From an uncultured Oscillospiraceae bacterium (GTDB lineage: Bacteria > Bacillota > Clostridia > Oscillospirales > Oscillospiraceae), in contig CAKTQM010000050.1 in assembly GCA_934597125.1 (NCBI GenBank), positions 1 through 11,179 of the forward strand: 11,179 nucleotides of DNA, written 5' to 3'. The position numbers and the translations under genes were made by a program. Under the pieces are notes generated by a model, which ran no database searches, was not told where the DNA came from, and saw nothing but the letters and a program-made list of their open reading frames with translations. Of this stretch, positions 5,735 to 11,179 are shown piece by piece; positions within the stretch are counted from its first letter, which is position 1; each line of letters starts with the position of its first letter.

Positions 5735-6260
5735 CGAAATCACCCCCCAACTGTTGACGCAGCCTCTGCCGCAGGCGGTACAGCCGCCCCTCCACCGCCC
5801 GCTCCGTCAGACACAGCTCGGCGGCGATCTGGGCGGTGGGCTGGCAGTAGTAGTATTTCCGGTAGAAGAGGTTCCGCTCCGCCGGCAGCAGCCCCCTGAT
5901 GGCGTCCTGCAGCCGCTGCTGCCGCTCACGGCGCAGCAGCTCCTCCTCGGCGCTGCCGCCGGTGTGGGGAACGGTCTCCTCCAGTGGCGTCTCCGGATGG
6001 AGGCGGCGGGCGTGGTTCAGGGCGGCGTTGCGGCTCAGGGCCGTCAGCCACGCCCGCAGCGTGCCCTTCTCCCCGTCAAAGCTGCCCGCCGTCTGCCAGA
6101 GCTTCAGGGAGATATCGGCATAGCACTCCTCCTGATCCCGCTCGTCCGGCAGGATGGGCCGCAGGATATAGCGGATCAACGGCCCGTACTGCCGCAGCAG
6201 TCCGTGCAGCGCCGCCTCGTCGCCGCCCGCGATCTGTTCCATCAGCTTTCCCTCGTCCAA
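5727..6260 (-). CDS. ECF-type RNA polymerase sigma-70 family factor
   Basis: This is a 177-residue two-domain sigma factor that would direct RNA polymerase to a specific regulon. Region 2 spans about 24-88, with the promoter-melting/-10 recognition stretch FDGEKGTLRAWLTALSRNAA (61-80). Region 4 spans about 118-171, with a helix-turn-helix around AQIAAELCLTERAVEGRLYR (143-162). No region 1 or 3 is present, which is typical of ECF factors. The first start is TTG at 6260 with GGAGGGAG upstream; an ATG seven codons later (6242) with GAGGGA six bases upstream is an equally plausible start. The 3' end overlaps the membrane protein gene, its probable anti-sigma partner. The inducing signal and target genes cannot be read from the window. 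Confidence 0.88.
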   Translation of the reverse strand: MDEGKLMEQIAGGDEAALHGLLRQYGPLIRYILRPILPDERDQEECYADISLKLWQTAGSFDGEKGTLRAWLTALSRNAALNHARRLHPETPLEETVPHTGGSAEEELLRRERQQRLQDAIRGLLPAERNLFYRKYYYCQPTAQIAAELCLTERAVEGRLYRLRQRLRQQLGGDFGA

Positions 6261-6350
6261 CCGTCTCTCCCTCCTCTCCGGATGGTTCTTTTACTCTATA
6301 GTACACCATTTCTGTCAAAAACCCACGGAAAATTTTGCAGAGACAGAAAG

Positions 6351-6377
6351 CCGCCCTGACGCGGCGCGTCAGGGCGG
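6351..6377 (-). terminator. GC-rich palindrome, possible terminator of the rnc transcript
   Basis: A perfect 12-bp inverted repeat with a 3-base loop (CCGCCCTGACGC with GCGTCAGGGCGG) is followed on the minus strand by CTTTCTGTCTCT. The T-run is broken, so termination strength is uncertain. It lies between the repeat element after rnc and the start of the sigma gene. On the plus strand it is followed by a T-rich stretch, but no plus-strand gene precedes it. Confidence 0.5.
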
Positions 6378-6393
6378 GGGATATTTCTTTTCC

Positions 6394-6604
6394 AAGCCTC
6401 CCCCGTGTAGGGGGAGGTGGCAAAAATCTTTGATTTTTGCCGGAGGAGTTGGTACGTTAAGAAAATAGCCGTGGCATATTTGTAGTACCGATCTCGGCGG
6501 CTATGCCGCCGCAGCATCCATCCGGACTTTCACGGCACCATCTCAACCGGCAATCCCCCAGTCTCGGCTTACGCCGGGCCAGCCCCTTTACACAAGGGGG
6601 CCTT
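6394..6604. repeat. MITE-like element: two inverted hairpin units
   Basis: Two related units face each other. The left one (6394-6452, plus orientation) has CCTCCCCC-GTGTA-GGGGGAGG, then TGGC, then a perfect second hairpin GGCAAAAATC-TTT-GATTTTTGCC (6419-6441), then GGAGGAGTTG. The right one, read on the minus strand from 6604, has AAGG, CCCCTT-GTGTA-AAGGGG, CTGGC, a smaller hairpin around CGGC-GTAA-GCCG, then ACTGGGGGATTG. The layout and the GTGTA loop are shared while the second stem differs. The roughly 100 bases between them contain a further GGCGGC-TAT-GCCGCC hairpin. I see no transposase. The element fills most of the 368-base gene-free stretch between rnc and the sigma gene; the remainder holds the palindrome at 6351-6377 and the sigma leader. 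Similar hairpin repeats are, to my knowledge, scattered through Oscillospiraceae genomes; the exact family name is not claimed. Confidence 0.7.
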
Positions 6605-6628
6605 CGGGTGCGCCGCCTTGCGGTCAGC

Positions 6629-7315
6629 TTACTTCATCTGCTCCAGCGCAGAGCGGGCGGCGGACTGCTCCGCTTCCTTTTTGCTGTGGCCGGAGCCCAG
6701 GCCGATGGTCTGGCCGTTCAGCGTCACCGCCACGGCGAACACCTTGGCGTGATCCGGCCCGCTTTCGGACACCAGCGCGTAGTGCAGCTCCTGATTGGGC
6801 TTGCGCTGCACCAGCTCCTGCAGTTCGGTCTTGCAGTCGCGGCGGCGGCTCTCCACCACCTGCTCCTGCTCCTTGTCCAGCAGCACGCGGTGGATCAGTT
6901 CGCGGGCCTTGTCGATACCGCCGTCCAGATACACCGCCGCCAGCACGGCCTCCACCGCGTCGGCCAGGATTGAGGGACGGCGACGGCCGCCGCCGCTCTC
7001 CTCCCCCTTGCCCAGCAGCAGGAAATCACCCAGCTGTAGGCTCTGGGCCACCTCGTGCAGGCTCTCCTCACACACCAGCGCGGCGCGGATGCGGGTCAGT
7101 TCACCCTCCGGCAGATCGGGGTGCCTGCGGTACAGATGCTCCGCCGACACGAATCCCAGCACCGCATCACCCAAAAACTCCAGCCGCTCGTTGCTGCTGA
7201 TGCCCATGGTGCGGTGCTCGTTGGCGTAGGAGCTGTGATACAGCGCTCCCCGCAGCAGCGACGGATCATTGAACCGATAGCCCAGCCGCTCTTCCAATTG
7301 ATGTAACGATTCCAT
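6629..7315 (-). CDS. rnc: Ribonuclease III
   Basis: RNase III cleaves double-stranded RNA and processes the 30S rRNA precursor, mRNAs and antisense duplexes in the cytosol. The 228-residue length is standard. The family signature NERLEFLGDAVL is at 42-53, and the metal-binding acidic residues are Glu46, Asp50, Asp119 and Glu122 (ILADAVEAVLAAVYLDGG). The C-terminal double-stranded RNA-binding domain spans about 160-228 and ends in the conserved GSGHSKKEAEQSAARSALEQ. The start is ATG at 7315, with AAGGGAT five bases upstream. It follows acpP as in many Firmicutes, but a strong terminator lies between the two and no consensus promoter is visible before rnc, so expression may depend on read-through or a weak promoter. 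The smc and ftsY genes that often come next are absent here; a repeat element follows. Confidence 0.97.
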   Translation of the reverse strand: MESLHQLEERLGYRFNDPSLLRGALYHSSYANEHRTMGISSNERLEFLGDAVLGFVSAEHLYRRHPDLPEGELTRIRAALVCEESLHEVAQSLQLGDFLLLGKGEESGGGRRRPSILADAVEAVLAAVYLDGGIDKARELIHRVLLDKEQEQVVESRRRDCKTELQELVQRKPNQELHYALVSESGPDHAKVFAVAVTLNGQTIGLGSGHSKKEAEQSAARSALEQMK

Positions 7316-7395
7316 AGCTCATCCCTTCCGGATCGTCGCCCACACTATCCCGCCCCGCGGGATCCCATGGGCGGTGACCCAAAATCAGTTTTCGA

Positions 7396-7426
7396 AAAGA
7401 AAACCCCACAAAGTGGGGTTTTCTTT
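7396..7426 (-). terminator. Strong palindromic terminator after acpP
   Basis: A perfect 14-bp inverted repeat with a 3-base AAA loop (core AACCCCAC-AAA-GTGGGGTT, arms extended by AAAGAA/TTCTTT) starts 12 bases after the acpP stop. The T-rich 3' arm on the minus strand ends in TTTTCTTTTC. The element is symmetrical, so it would act in both directions. Confidence 0.9.
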
Positions 7427-7438
7427 CTATGTAGTATA

Positions 7439-7684
7439 TCACTCAATATGGCGGCTGAGATAGCGAACGCAGTCACCAACGGTCTTGAGGGATTGCAGAT
7501 CCTCTTCATCGATCTCGCCGATGTCGAATTCCTCCTCCATCGCCATCACCAGCTCCACCAGATCCACGGAATCCGCGCCCAGATCGTCCACAAAGGAACT
7601 ATCCATGGTCACTTCGTCTGCATCAATGGCAAACTGCTCCGCGATCAGATCTTGCATGGTTTTGAAGATCGTCTCCGGTGTCAT
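7439..7684 (-). CDS. acpP: Acyl carrier protein
   Basis: This is an 81-residue acidic four-helix protein that carries fatty acyl intermediates on a phosphopantetheine arm. The attachment site is Ser39 in the motif [20 protein letters not shown] (34-53). Length, acidity and motif are those of the fatty acid synthesis ACP. The start is ATG at 7684; AAAGGAGGAG lies about 9-11 bases upstream, slightly farther than usual. It has its own TTGACA/TATTAT promoter at 7725-7753 and is followed by a strong terminator, so it can be expressed at a high level independently of plsX and rnc, as expected for an abundant protein. The fabD and fabG genes that often separate plsX and acpP are absent. Confidence 0.97.
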   Translation of the reverse strand: MTPETIFKTMQDLIAEQFAIDADEVTMDSSFVDDLGADSVDLVELVMAMEEEFDIGEIDEEDLQSLKTVGDCVRYLSRHIE

Positions 7685-7724
7685 AGGAAGTTACTCCTCC
7701 TTTCAGATTGCATTATCTTGGAAA

Positions 7725-7753
7725 ATAATACGGCAATCCGACCATGCTGTCAA
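7725..7753 (-). promoter_or_regulatory. SigA-type promoter of acpP
   Basis: On the minus strand TTGACA (7753-7748) is followed after 17 bases by TATTAT (7730-7725), in the gap between plsX and acpP. Transcription would start near 7718, giving a leader of about 34 bases. No FapR-like palindrome is apparent around it. Confidence 0.88.
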
Positions 7754-7779
7754 TACCTTTTTCGTAAAATTATCAGGAA

Positions 7780-8790
7780 TTACGCATGAACGGTCATTTC
7801 TTCCACATGGGCGGCGATCTCGTCCACCAATCCGCTCATGGCTACCTCTCTGGCCTGGCCGATGGCGTTTTCGATGGCCTCTTCATTGGATGAACCGTGG
7901 GCCTTGATGACCGGCTTGGAGATGCCGATAAAGGCGGTGCCCCCCACCTTATTGGGATCCAGCTGCGCCTTGAAGGCGTTCAGCCCCGGCAGCACCATGG
8001 CCGCCGCCAGTTTCGTCAGCAGGTTTTTCTTGAAGATCCCCTTCAAGGCGCTGCCGGCAAAGGAGCCCACACCCTCGATGGTTTTCAGCATCACGTTGCC
8101 GGAGAAACCGTCGGTCACCAGCACGTCGCAGCCGCCCTTGATGGCCTCCTTGGCCTCGATGTTGCCGATGAAGTTCAGTGCCGGCTGCCGCAGCAGCAGC
8201 TCACGGGTCTGGCGCTGCAGGTCGGTGCCCTTCTCCGCCTCCACACCGATGTTGAGAAGACCCACGCGGGGATTCTCGATGCCCAGCACACGGCGGGCGT
8301 AAAAGCTGCCCAGATAGGCGAACTGCACCAGATACTCCGGCGTACACTCGGCGTTGGCGCCGCAGTCGATCAGCACGCAGCGGCCGGTGGTGGTGGGCAT
8401 GACGGGCGCCATGGCGGCGCGGCGGATGCCCCGTACCCGCTTGGTAATCAGGGTCGCCCCCGTCAGCAGCGCACCGGTGGAACCGGCGGAGATGAAGGCG
8501 TCGCCCTCTCCGTCCCGCAGCAGCGTCAGGCCCACGCCCATAGAGCTGTCCTTCTTCCGGCGGAACACCGTGGCGGGATCGTCCTCCATGGTGACCTCCT
8601 CAGTAGTGGGAACGATGGTGATGCCCTCCGGCAGCTCCGTCACGCCGCACTGGGCCATGGCGGCGCGAATGGCGGTCTCGTCGCCGGTCAGGGTGATGTC
8701 CACGCCCCAGCGCTTCTGTCCCTGCAGCGCGCCCTTGACAATAGCCAGCGGCGCGTTGTCTCCGCCCATGGCGTCTACGATGATCCTCAT
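7780..8790 (-). CDS. plsX: Phosphate acyltransferase PlsX
   Basis: PlsX converts acyl-ACP and phosphate to acyl-phosphate, the acyl donor used by PlsY in the first step of phospholipid synthesis. It is a peripheral cytosolic enzyme. The 336-residue length is standard. Family landmarks are the N-terminal IIVDAMGGDNAP (3-14), the central DSSMGVGLTLLRDGEGDAFISAGSTGALL region, LIDCGANAECTPEYL, GLLNIGVEAEKGTDL and VLVTDGFSGNVMLKTIEG. The start is ATG at 8790, four bases overlapping the trmFO stop (ATGA), with a strong AGGAGGTG eight bases upstream. It is the last gene of the topA-trmFO-plsX series and is followed after about 95 bases by acpP, its substrate carrier. Confidence 0.97.
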   Translation of the reverse strand: MRIIVDAMGGDNAPLAIVKGALQGQKRWGVDITLTGDETAIRAAMAQCGVTELPEGITIVPTTEEVTMEDDPATVFRRKKDSSMGVGLTLLRDGEGDAFISAGSTGALLTGATLITKRVRGIRRAAMAPVMPTTTGRCVLIDCGANAECTPEYLVQFAYLGSFYARRVLGIENPRVGLLNIGVEAEKGTDLQRQTRELLLRQPALNFIGNIEAKEAIKGGCDVLVTDGFSGNVMLKTIEGVGSFAGSALKGIFKKNLLTKLAAAMVLPGLNAFKAQLDPNKVGGTAFIGISKPVIKAHGSSNEEAIENAIGQAREVAMSGLVDEIAAHVEEMTVHA

Positions 8791-10100
8791 TTGCCGAGCA
8801 CCTCCTGCCGCAAGCTGTCGATGATAGCCAGCGAACGCTGGCTCAGCTCCGCGTTTTTGTTGCGCTTGCCCTTTACCCGATGGTCAAGGGGCGGAATAAT
8901 ACCGAAATTGATGTTCATGGGCTGGAACTCCGCCACCGATTCGTTGCTGACGTACAGCCCCAGCGCGCCGATGGCCGTCTCGCGGGGGAAGTCGATGGGT
9001 GCCTTGCCCAGCAGCCGCCGGGCCAGCTCCACCCCCGCCAGAAAGCCGCTGGCGCAGGACTCCACATAGCCCTCCACGCCGGTCATCTGTCCGGCAAAGG
9101 CGATGCGGGGATCGCTCTTGAGCCGGTAGTACCGGTCAAGAAGCCGCGGGGAATCCAGATAGGTGTTGCGGTGCATCACGCCGTAGCGCAGGAACCGCGC
9201 CTCCCGCAGCGCGGGGATCATGGAGAACACCCGCTTCTGCTCTGGCCATTTCAGATGGGTCTGAAAGCCCACCAGGTTATAGATGGTGCCGTCGGCGTTG
9301 TCCTTGCGCAGCTGCACCACCGCGTAGGGATCCCGCCCCGTCTTGGGGTCGGGCAGACCCTTGGGCTTCAAGGGGCCGAAGCGCAGGGTGTCCTCGCCCC
9401 GTCGGGCCATGACCTCCACCGGCATGCAGCCCTCGAACACGTTCTTGTCCTCAAAGCCGTGGACTTCCGCCTCCTGTGCGGCGGTCAGCGCCTGCCAGAA
9501 GGCCAGATACTGCTCCTTGTCCATGGGGCAGTTGATGTAGTCCGGCGTGCCCTTGTCATAGCGGCTGGCAAAATAGGCGCTGGCCATATCCACGCTGTCA
9601 AAGGCCACCAGCGGCGCGGCGGCGTCAAAGAAATGCAGCGTGTCGGTGTCGCCCAGCAGCGCCGTCAGCTTGTCCGCCAGCGCGTCGGAGGTCAGCGGGC
9701 CGGAGGCGATAACCACCTCCCCTTCGGGGATCTCCGTCACCTCCTCCGCCACCACCGTGATGTTGGGGTGGCTGCGGATGCGCTCCGTCACCATGGCGGC
9801 AAAGCCGTGGCGGTCTACCGCCAGTGCGCCGCCGGCGGGCACCGCCGTAGCGTCGGCGCACTGCAGAATCAGACTGTCCAGTCGCCGCAGTTCCTCTTTC
9901 AAAAGTCCCACCGCGTTTTCCAGCCCCGCGCCCCGCAGGGAGTTGGAGCAGCACAGCTCGGCAAAATCATCCGTCACATGGGCGGGAGTGCGCTTGAGGG
10001 GCTTCATCTCCCGCAGGATCACAGGAATACCCCGCTGGGCCAGCTGCCACGCGCATTCGCTGCCGGCCAGCCCCGCGCCGATCACAGTTACCGGGTTCAT
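8787..10100 (-). CDS. trmFO: Folate/FAD-dependent tRNA (uracil-54-C5)-methyltransferase TrmFO
   Basis: TrmFO makes 5-methyluridine at position 54 in the T loop of tRNAs, using methylenetetrahydrofolate as methyl donor and FAD as reductant; it is typical of Firmicutes and many other bacteria. The 437-residue length fits. The FAD-binding dinucleotide motif VIGAGLAGSE is at 6-15. The two functional cysteines of the family appear to be Cys51 (in CCSNSLRG) and Cys225 (in FEGCMPVEVMARRG). The C-terminal half contains GFQTHLKWPEQKRVFSMIP and FAGQMTGVEGYVESCASG, also family landmarks. The start is ATG at 10100, overlapping the topA stop by four bases, with AAAGGCGG upstream inside topA. The topA-trmFO order is also seen in Bacillus (topA-gid). 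Confidence 0.97.
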   Translation of the reverse strand: MNPVTVIGAGLAGSECAWQLAQRGIPVILREMKPLKRTPAHVTDDFAELCCSNSLRGAGLENAVGLLKEELRRLDSLILQCADATAVPAGGALAVDRHGFAAMVTERIRSHPNITVVAEEVTEIPEGEVVIASGPLTSDALADKLTALLGDTDTLHFFDAAAPLVAFDSVDMASAYFASRYDKGTPDYINCPMDKEQYLAFWQALTAAQEAEVHGFEDKNVFEGCMPVEVMARRGEDTLRFGPLKPKGLPDPKTGRDPYAVVQLRKDNADGTIYNLVGFQTHLKWPEQKRVFSMIPALREARFLRYGVMHRNTYLDSPRLLDRYYRLKSDPRIAFAGQMTGVEGYVESCASGFLAGVELARRLLGKAPIDFPRETAIGALGLYVSNESVAEFQPMNINFGIIPPLDHRVKGKRNKNAELSQRSLAIIDSLRQEVLGK

Positions 10101-11179
10101 TCCGCGCCGCCTTTCTCCGCCTTTTTGGCGGCGGTCTTTTTGGTGGTCGTGGTCTTCTTCGCTGCCGTGGTCTTGGCGGCGGTCTTTTTCGCGGTCGTCT
10201 TCTTGGCGGCGGACTTTTTCACCGCGCCGTCCTCCTCCGCCTTGGCCGTAGTCTTCTTCGCGGCGGTGGTTTTCTTTGCCGCGGTGGTTTTGGCGGTAGT
10301 CTTGGCCGCTGCCTTCGTCGTCTTTTTCGCCGCCGTCTTCTTGGCGGGCTTTTCCGCAGCGGGGGCTTCCGCCGCTTCCGCGGCGGGCTCGCCGCCCTCG
10401 GCTGCGGCATCCTTTTTGCGGTGATAGCCCCGCTTATCCTCCGGCAGGAAGTTGGCGCACGCTTCATTGATGCAGAAGGGTTTGCTGAACCCCCGTCCCG
10501 CCCGCTTGAACATAGTCTGGCCGCACAGGGGGCAATCCTCCTTGGTGGGCACGTCCCATGTCATGAAATCACAGGTGCGCTCGCCCATCTTGCTGTTGGT
10601 AAACTCGCAGCAGTAGTAGGTATACTGCTTGCCGGAGGTCTTGCTGGTGCCGCTGCGCTTCATCAGTCGGCCGCCGCACTTGGGACAGCGGCCCGGCATC
10701 TCCACCACCAGCGGCATGGTAAAGGTACATTCCGGATAGCCCGGGCAGGCCAGGAACGGGCCGAACCGCCCCTCCCGCTCCACCAGATTGCGGCCGCACA
10801 CGGGGCACAGCTCGTCGCTGATGGTAGGCTCGGGACGGATATAGTCGCCCTCCTCCGCCTCGGTCAGATGCTGGGCGAAGCCGTCGTCATAGAACTGGTG
10901 CAGCACCTGCTTCCAGGGCAGCTTGCCCTCCTCCACATCGTCCAGCCGCTGCTCCATGTTGGCGGTGAATTTCAGGTCGGCGATATCGGCGAAATACTTC
11001 TCCATCCAGGTAGTCACCGCCTTGCCCAGATTGGTGATCAGCAGATACTTGCCCTCCTTCTTCACATAGCGGCGGTCAAGGATCGTGGACACCGTGGGGG
11101 CATAGGTGGAGGGACGGCCGATGCCGTTTTCCTCCATGGCGCGGATCAGCGCCGCCTCGGTATAGTGGGCGGGCGGCGT
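10097..11179 (-). CDS. topA: DNA topoisomerase I, 3' part (5' end outside window)
   Basis: TopA is a type IA topoisomerase that relaxes negatively supercoiled DNA. The 360 C-terminal residues are present, entering at PPAHYTEAALIRAMEENGIGRPSTYAP, which is the conserved block after the active-site region (the catalytic Tyr lies upstream, outside the window). Counting from Met at 11137, three Cys4 zinc modules follow: C111/C114/C131/C137, C151/C154/C176 or C177/C189 and C202/C205/C222/C227. From about 243 to 346 there is a tail almost entirely of Lys, Ala, Thr and Glu with repeated AAKKTT units, resembling eukaryotic histone H1 tails and the basic tails of actinobacterial TopA. Such tails aid DNA binding and processivity in mycobacterial TopA. 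The stop overlaps the trmFO start (ATGA), implying coupled translation. Confidence 0.97.
   Translation of the reverse strand, partial: TPPAHYTEAALIRAMEENGIGRPSTYAPTVSTILDRRYVKKEGKYLLITNLGKAVTTWMEKYFADIADLKFTANMEQRLDDVEEGKLPWKQVLHQFYDDGFAQHLTEAEEGDYIRPEPTISDELCPVCGRNLVEREGRFGPFLACPGYPECTFTMPLVVEMPGRCPKCGGRLMKRSGTSKTSGKQYTYYCCEFTNSKMGERTCDFMTWDVPTKEDCPLCGQTMFKRAGRGFSKPFCINEACANFLPEDKRGYHRKKDAAAEGGEPAAEAAEAPAAEKPAKKTAAKKTTKAAAKTTAKTTAAKKTTAAKKTTAKAEEDGAVKKSAAKKTTAKKTAAKTTAAKKTTTTKKTAAKKAEKGGAE

Noticed and set aside
6291..6318. Promoter for the sigma gene based on TTGACA (6318-6313, minus strand)
   Set aside because: The only good -10 candidate, TATAGA, is just 12 bases away and the hexamers at 16-18 bases are poor, so no promoter is called. 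An autoregulated ECF-type promoter remains possible.
6296..6517. Minus-strand 73-codon open frame between rnc and the sigma gene
   Set aside because: It is the translation of the hairpin repeat and adjoining palindrome, with no ribosome binding site or family resemblance; such repeat-derived frames are often misannotated as small hypothetical proteins.
7685..7779. FapR operator near the acpP promoter
   Set aside because: plsX and acpP are FapR targets in many Firmicutes, but no TTAGTACC-type palindrome is present in the gap.
7897..9069. Plus-strand open frame of 390 codons antisense to plsX and trmFO
   Set aside because: It spans two well-identified minus-strand genes, lacks a ribosome binding site and has shadow-type composition.
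8880..10424. Plus-strand open frame of 514 codons with a hydrophobic C-terminus like a membrane protein
   Set aside because: The apparent Val/Phe/Ala-rich membrane stretch is just the complement of the Lys/Ala/Thr repeat of topA; the rest is antisense to trmFO.

Overview
The window looks like chromosome of a GC-rich clostridial Firmicute, most likely in or near the Oscillospiraceae. The grounds are AGGAGG-type ribosome binding sites, SigA-type TTGACA promoters, the gene families present (YlmH, PlsX, folate-dependent TrmFO, paired FeoA before FeoB) and a small hairpin repeat of a kind I associate with gut Oscillospiraceae. This taxonomic call is inference. Every gene I can support is on the minus strand, so the transcription order runs from high to low coordinates.

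Right part (11179 to 6629): the 3' half of topA, then trmFO and plsX, joined by 4-base ATGA stop/start overlaps. acpP follows with its own consensus promoter and a strong terminator, and then rnc. This is the usual lipid/RNase III neighbourhood (plsX-acpP-rnc) without fabD and fabG. The encoded TopA ends in three Cys4 zinc modules and a roughly 100-residue Lys/Ala/Thr tail resembling histone H1.

Middle (6628 to 4205): a 368-base gene-free stretch holds a repeat of about 210 bp, made of two diverged hairpin units in opposite orientation, and a GC-rich palindrome that may end the rnc transcript. Then come an ECF-type sigma factor and an overlapping gene for a multi-pass membrane protein with a large C-terminal domain, a likely sigma/anti-sigma pair. 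A perfect 12-bp palindromic terminator closes this unit.

Next (4141 to 2300): a consensus promoter drives tRNA-Thr(CGT). Directly after it come a terminator-like hairpin, a small VbhA-like antitoxin gene, a Fic AMP-transferase toxin gene and ylmH. The hairpin's 3' arm contains the antitoxin's Shine-Dalgarno sequence. A terminator follows ylmH.

Left part (2228 to 1): an iron-uptake operon feoA-feoA-feoB (feoB cut by the window edge). It is driven by a perfect TTGACA-N17-TATAAT promoter with an operator-like palindrome (TTAG-N6-CTAA) inside the spacer, two more downstream in phase, and a degenerate fourth copy just before feoB. This is the signature of metal-dependent repression, probably by a DtxR/MntR-type protein encoded elsewhere.

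The points most worth a second look are the multi-operator feo control region, the tRNA-hairpin-FicTA arrangement, the acidic insertion in the FeoB extracellular loop, and the uncharacterised sigma/membrane protein pair. I see no CRISPR array, phage or complete insertion sequence.
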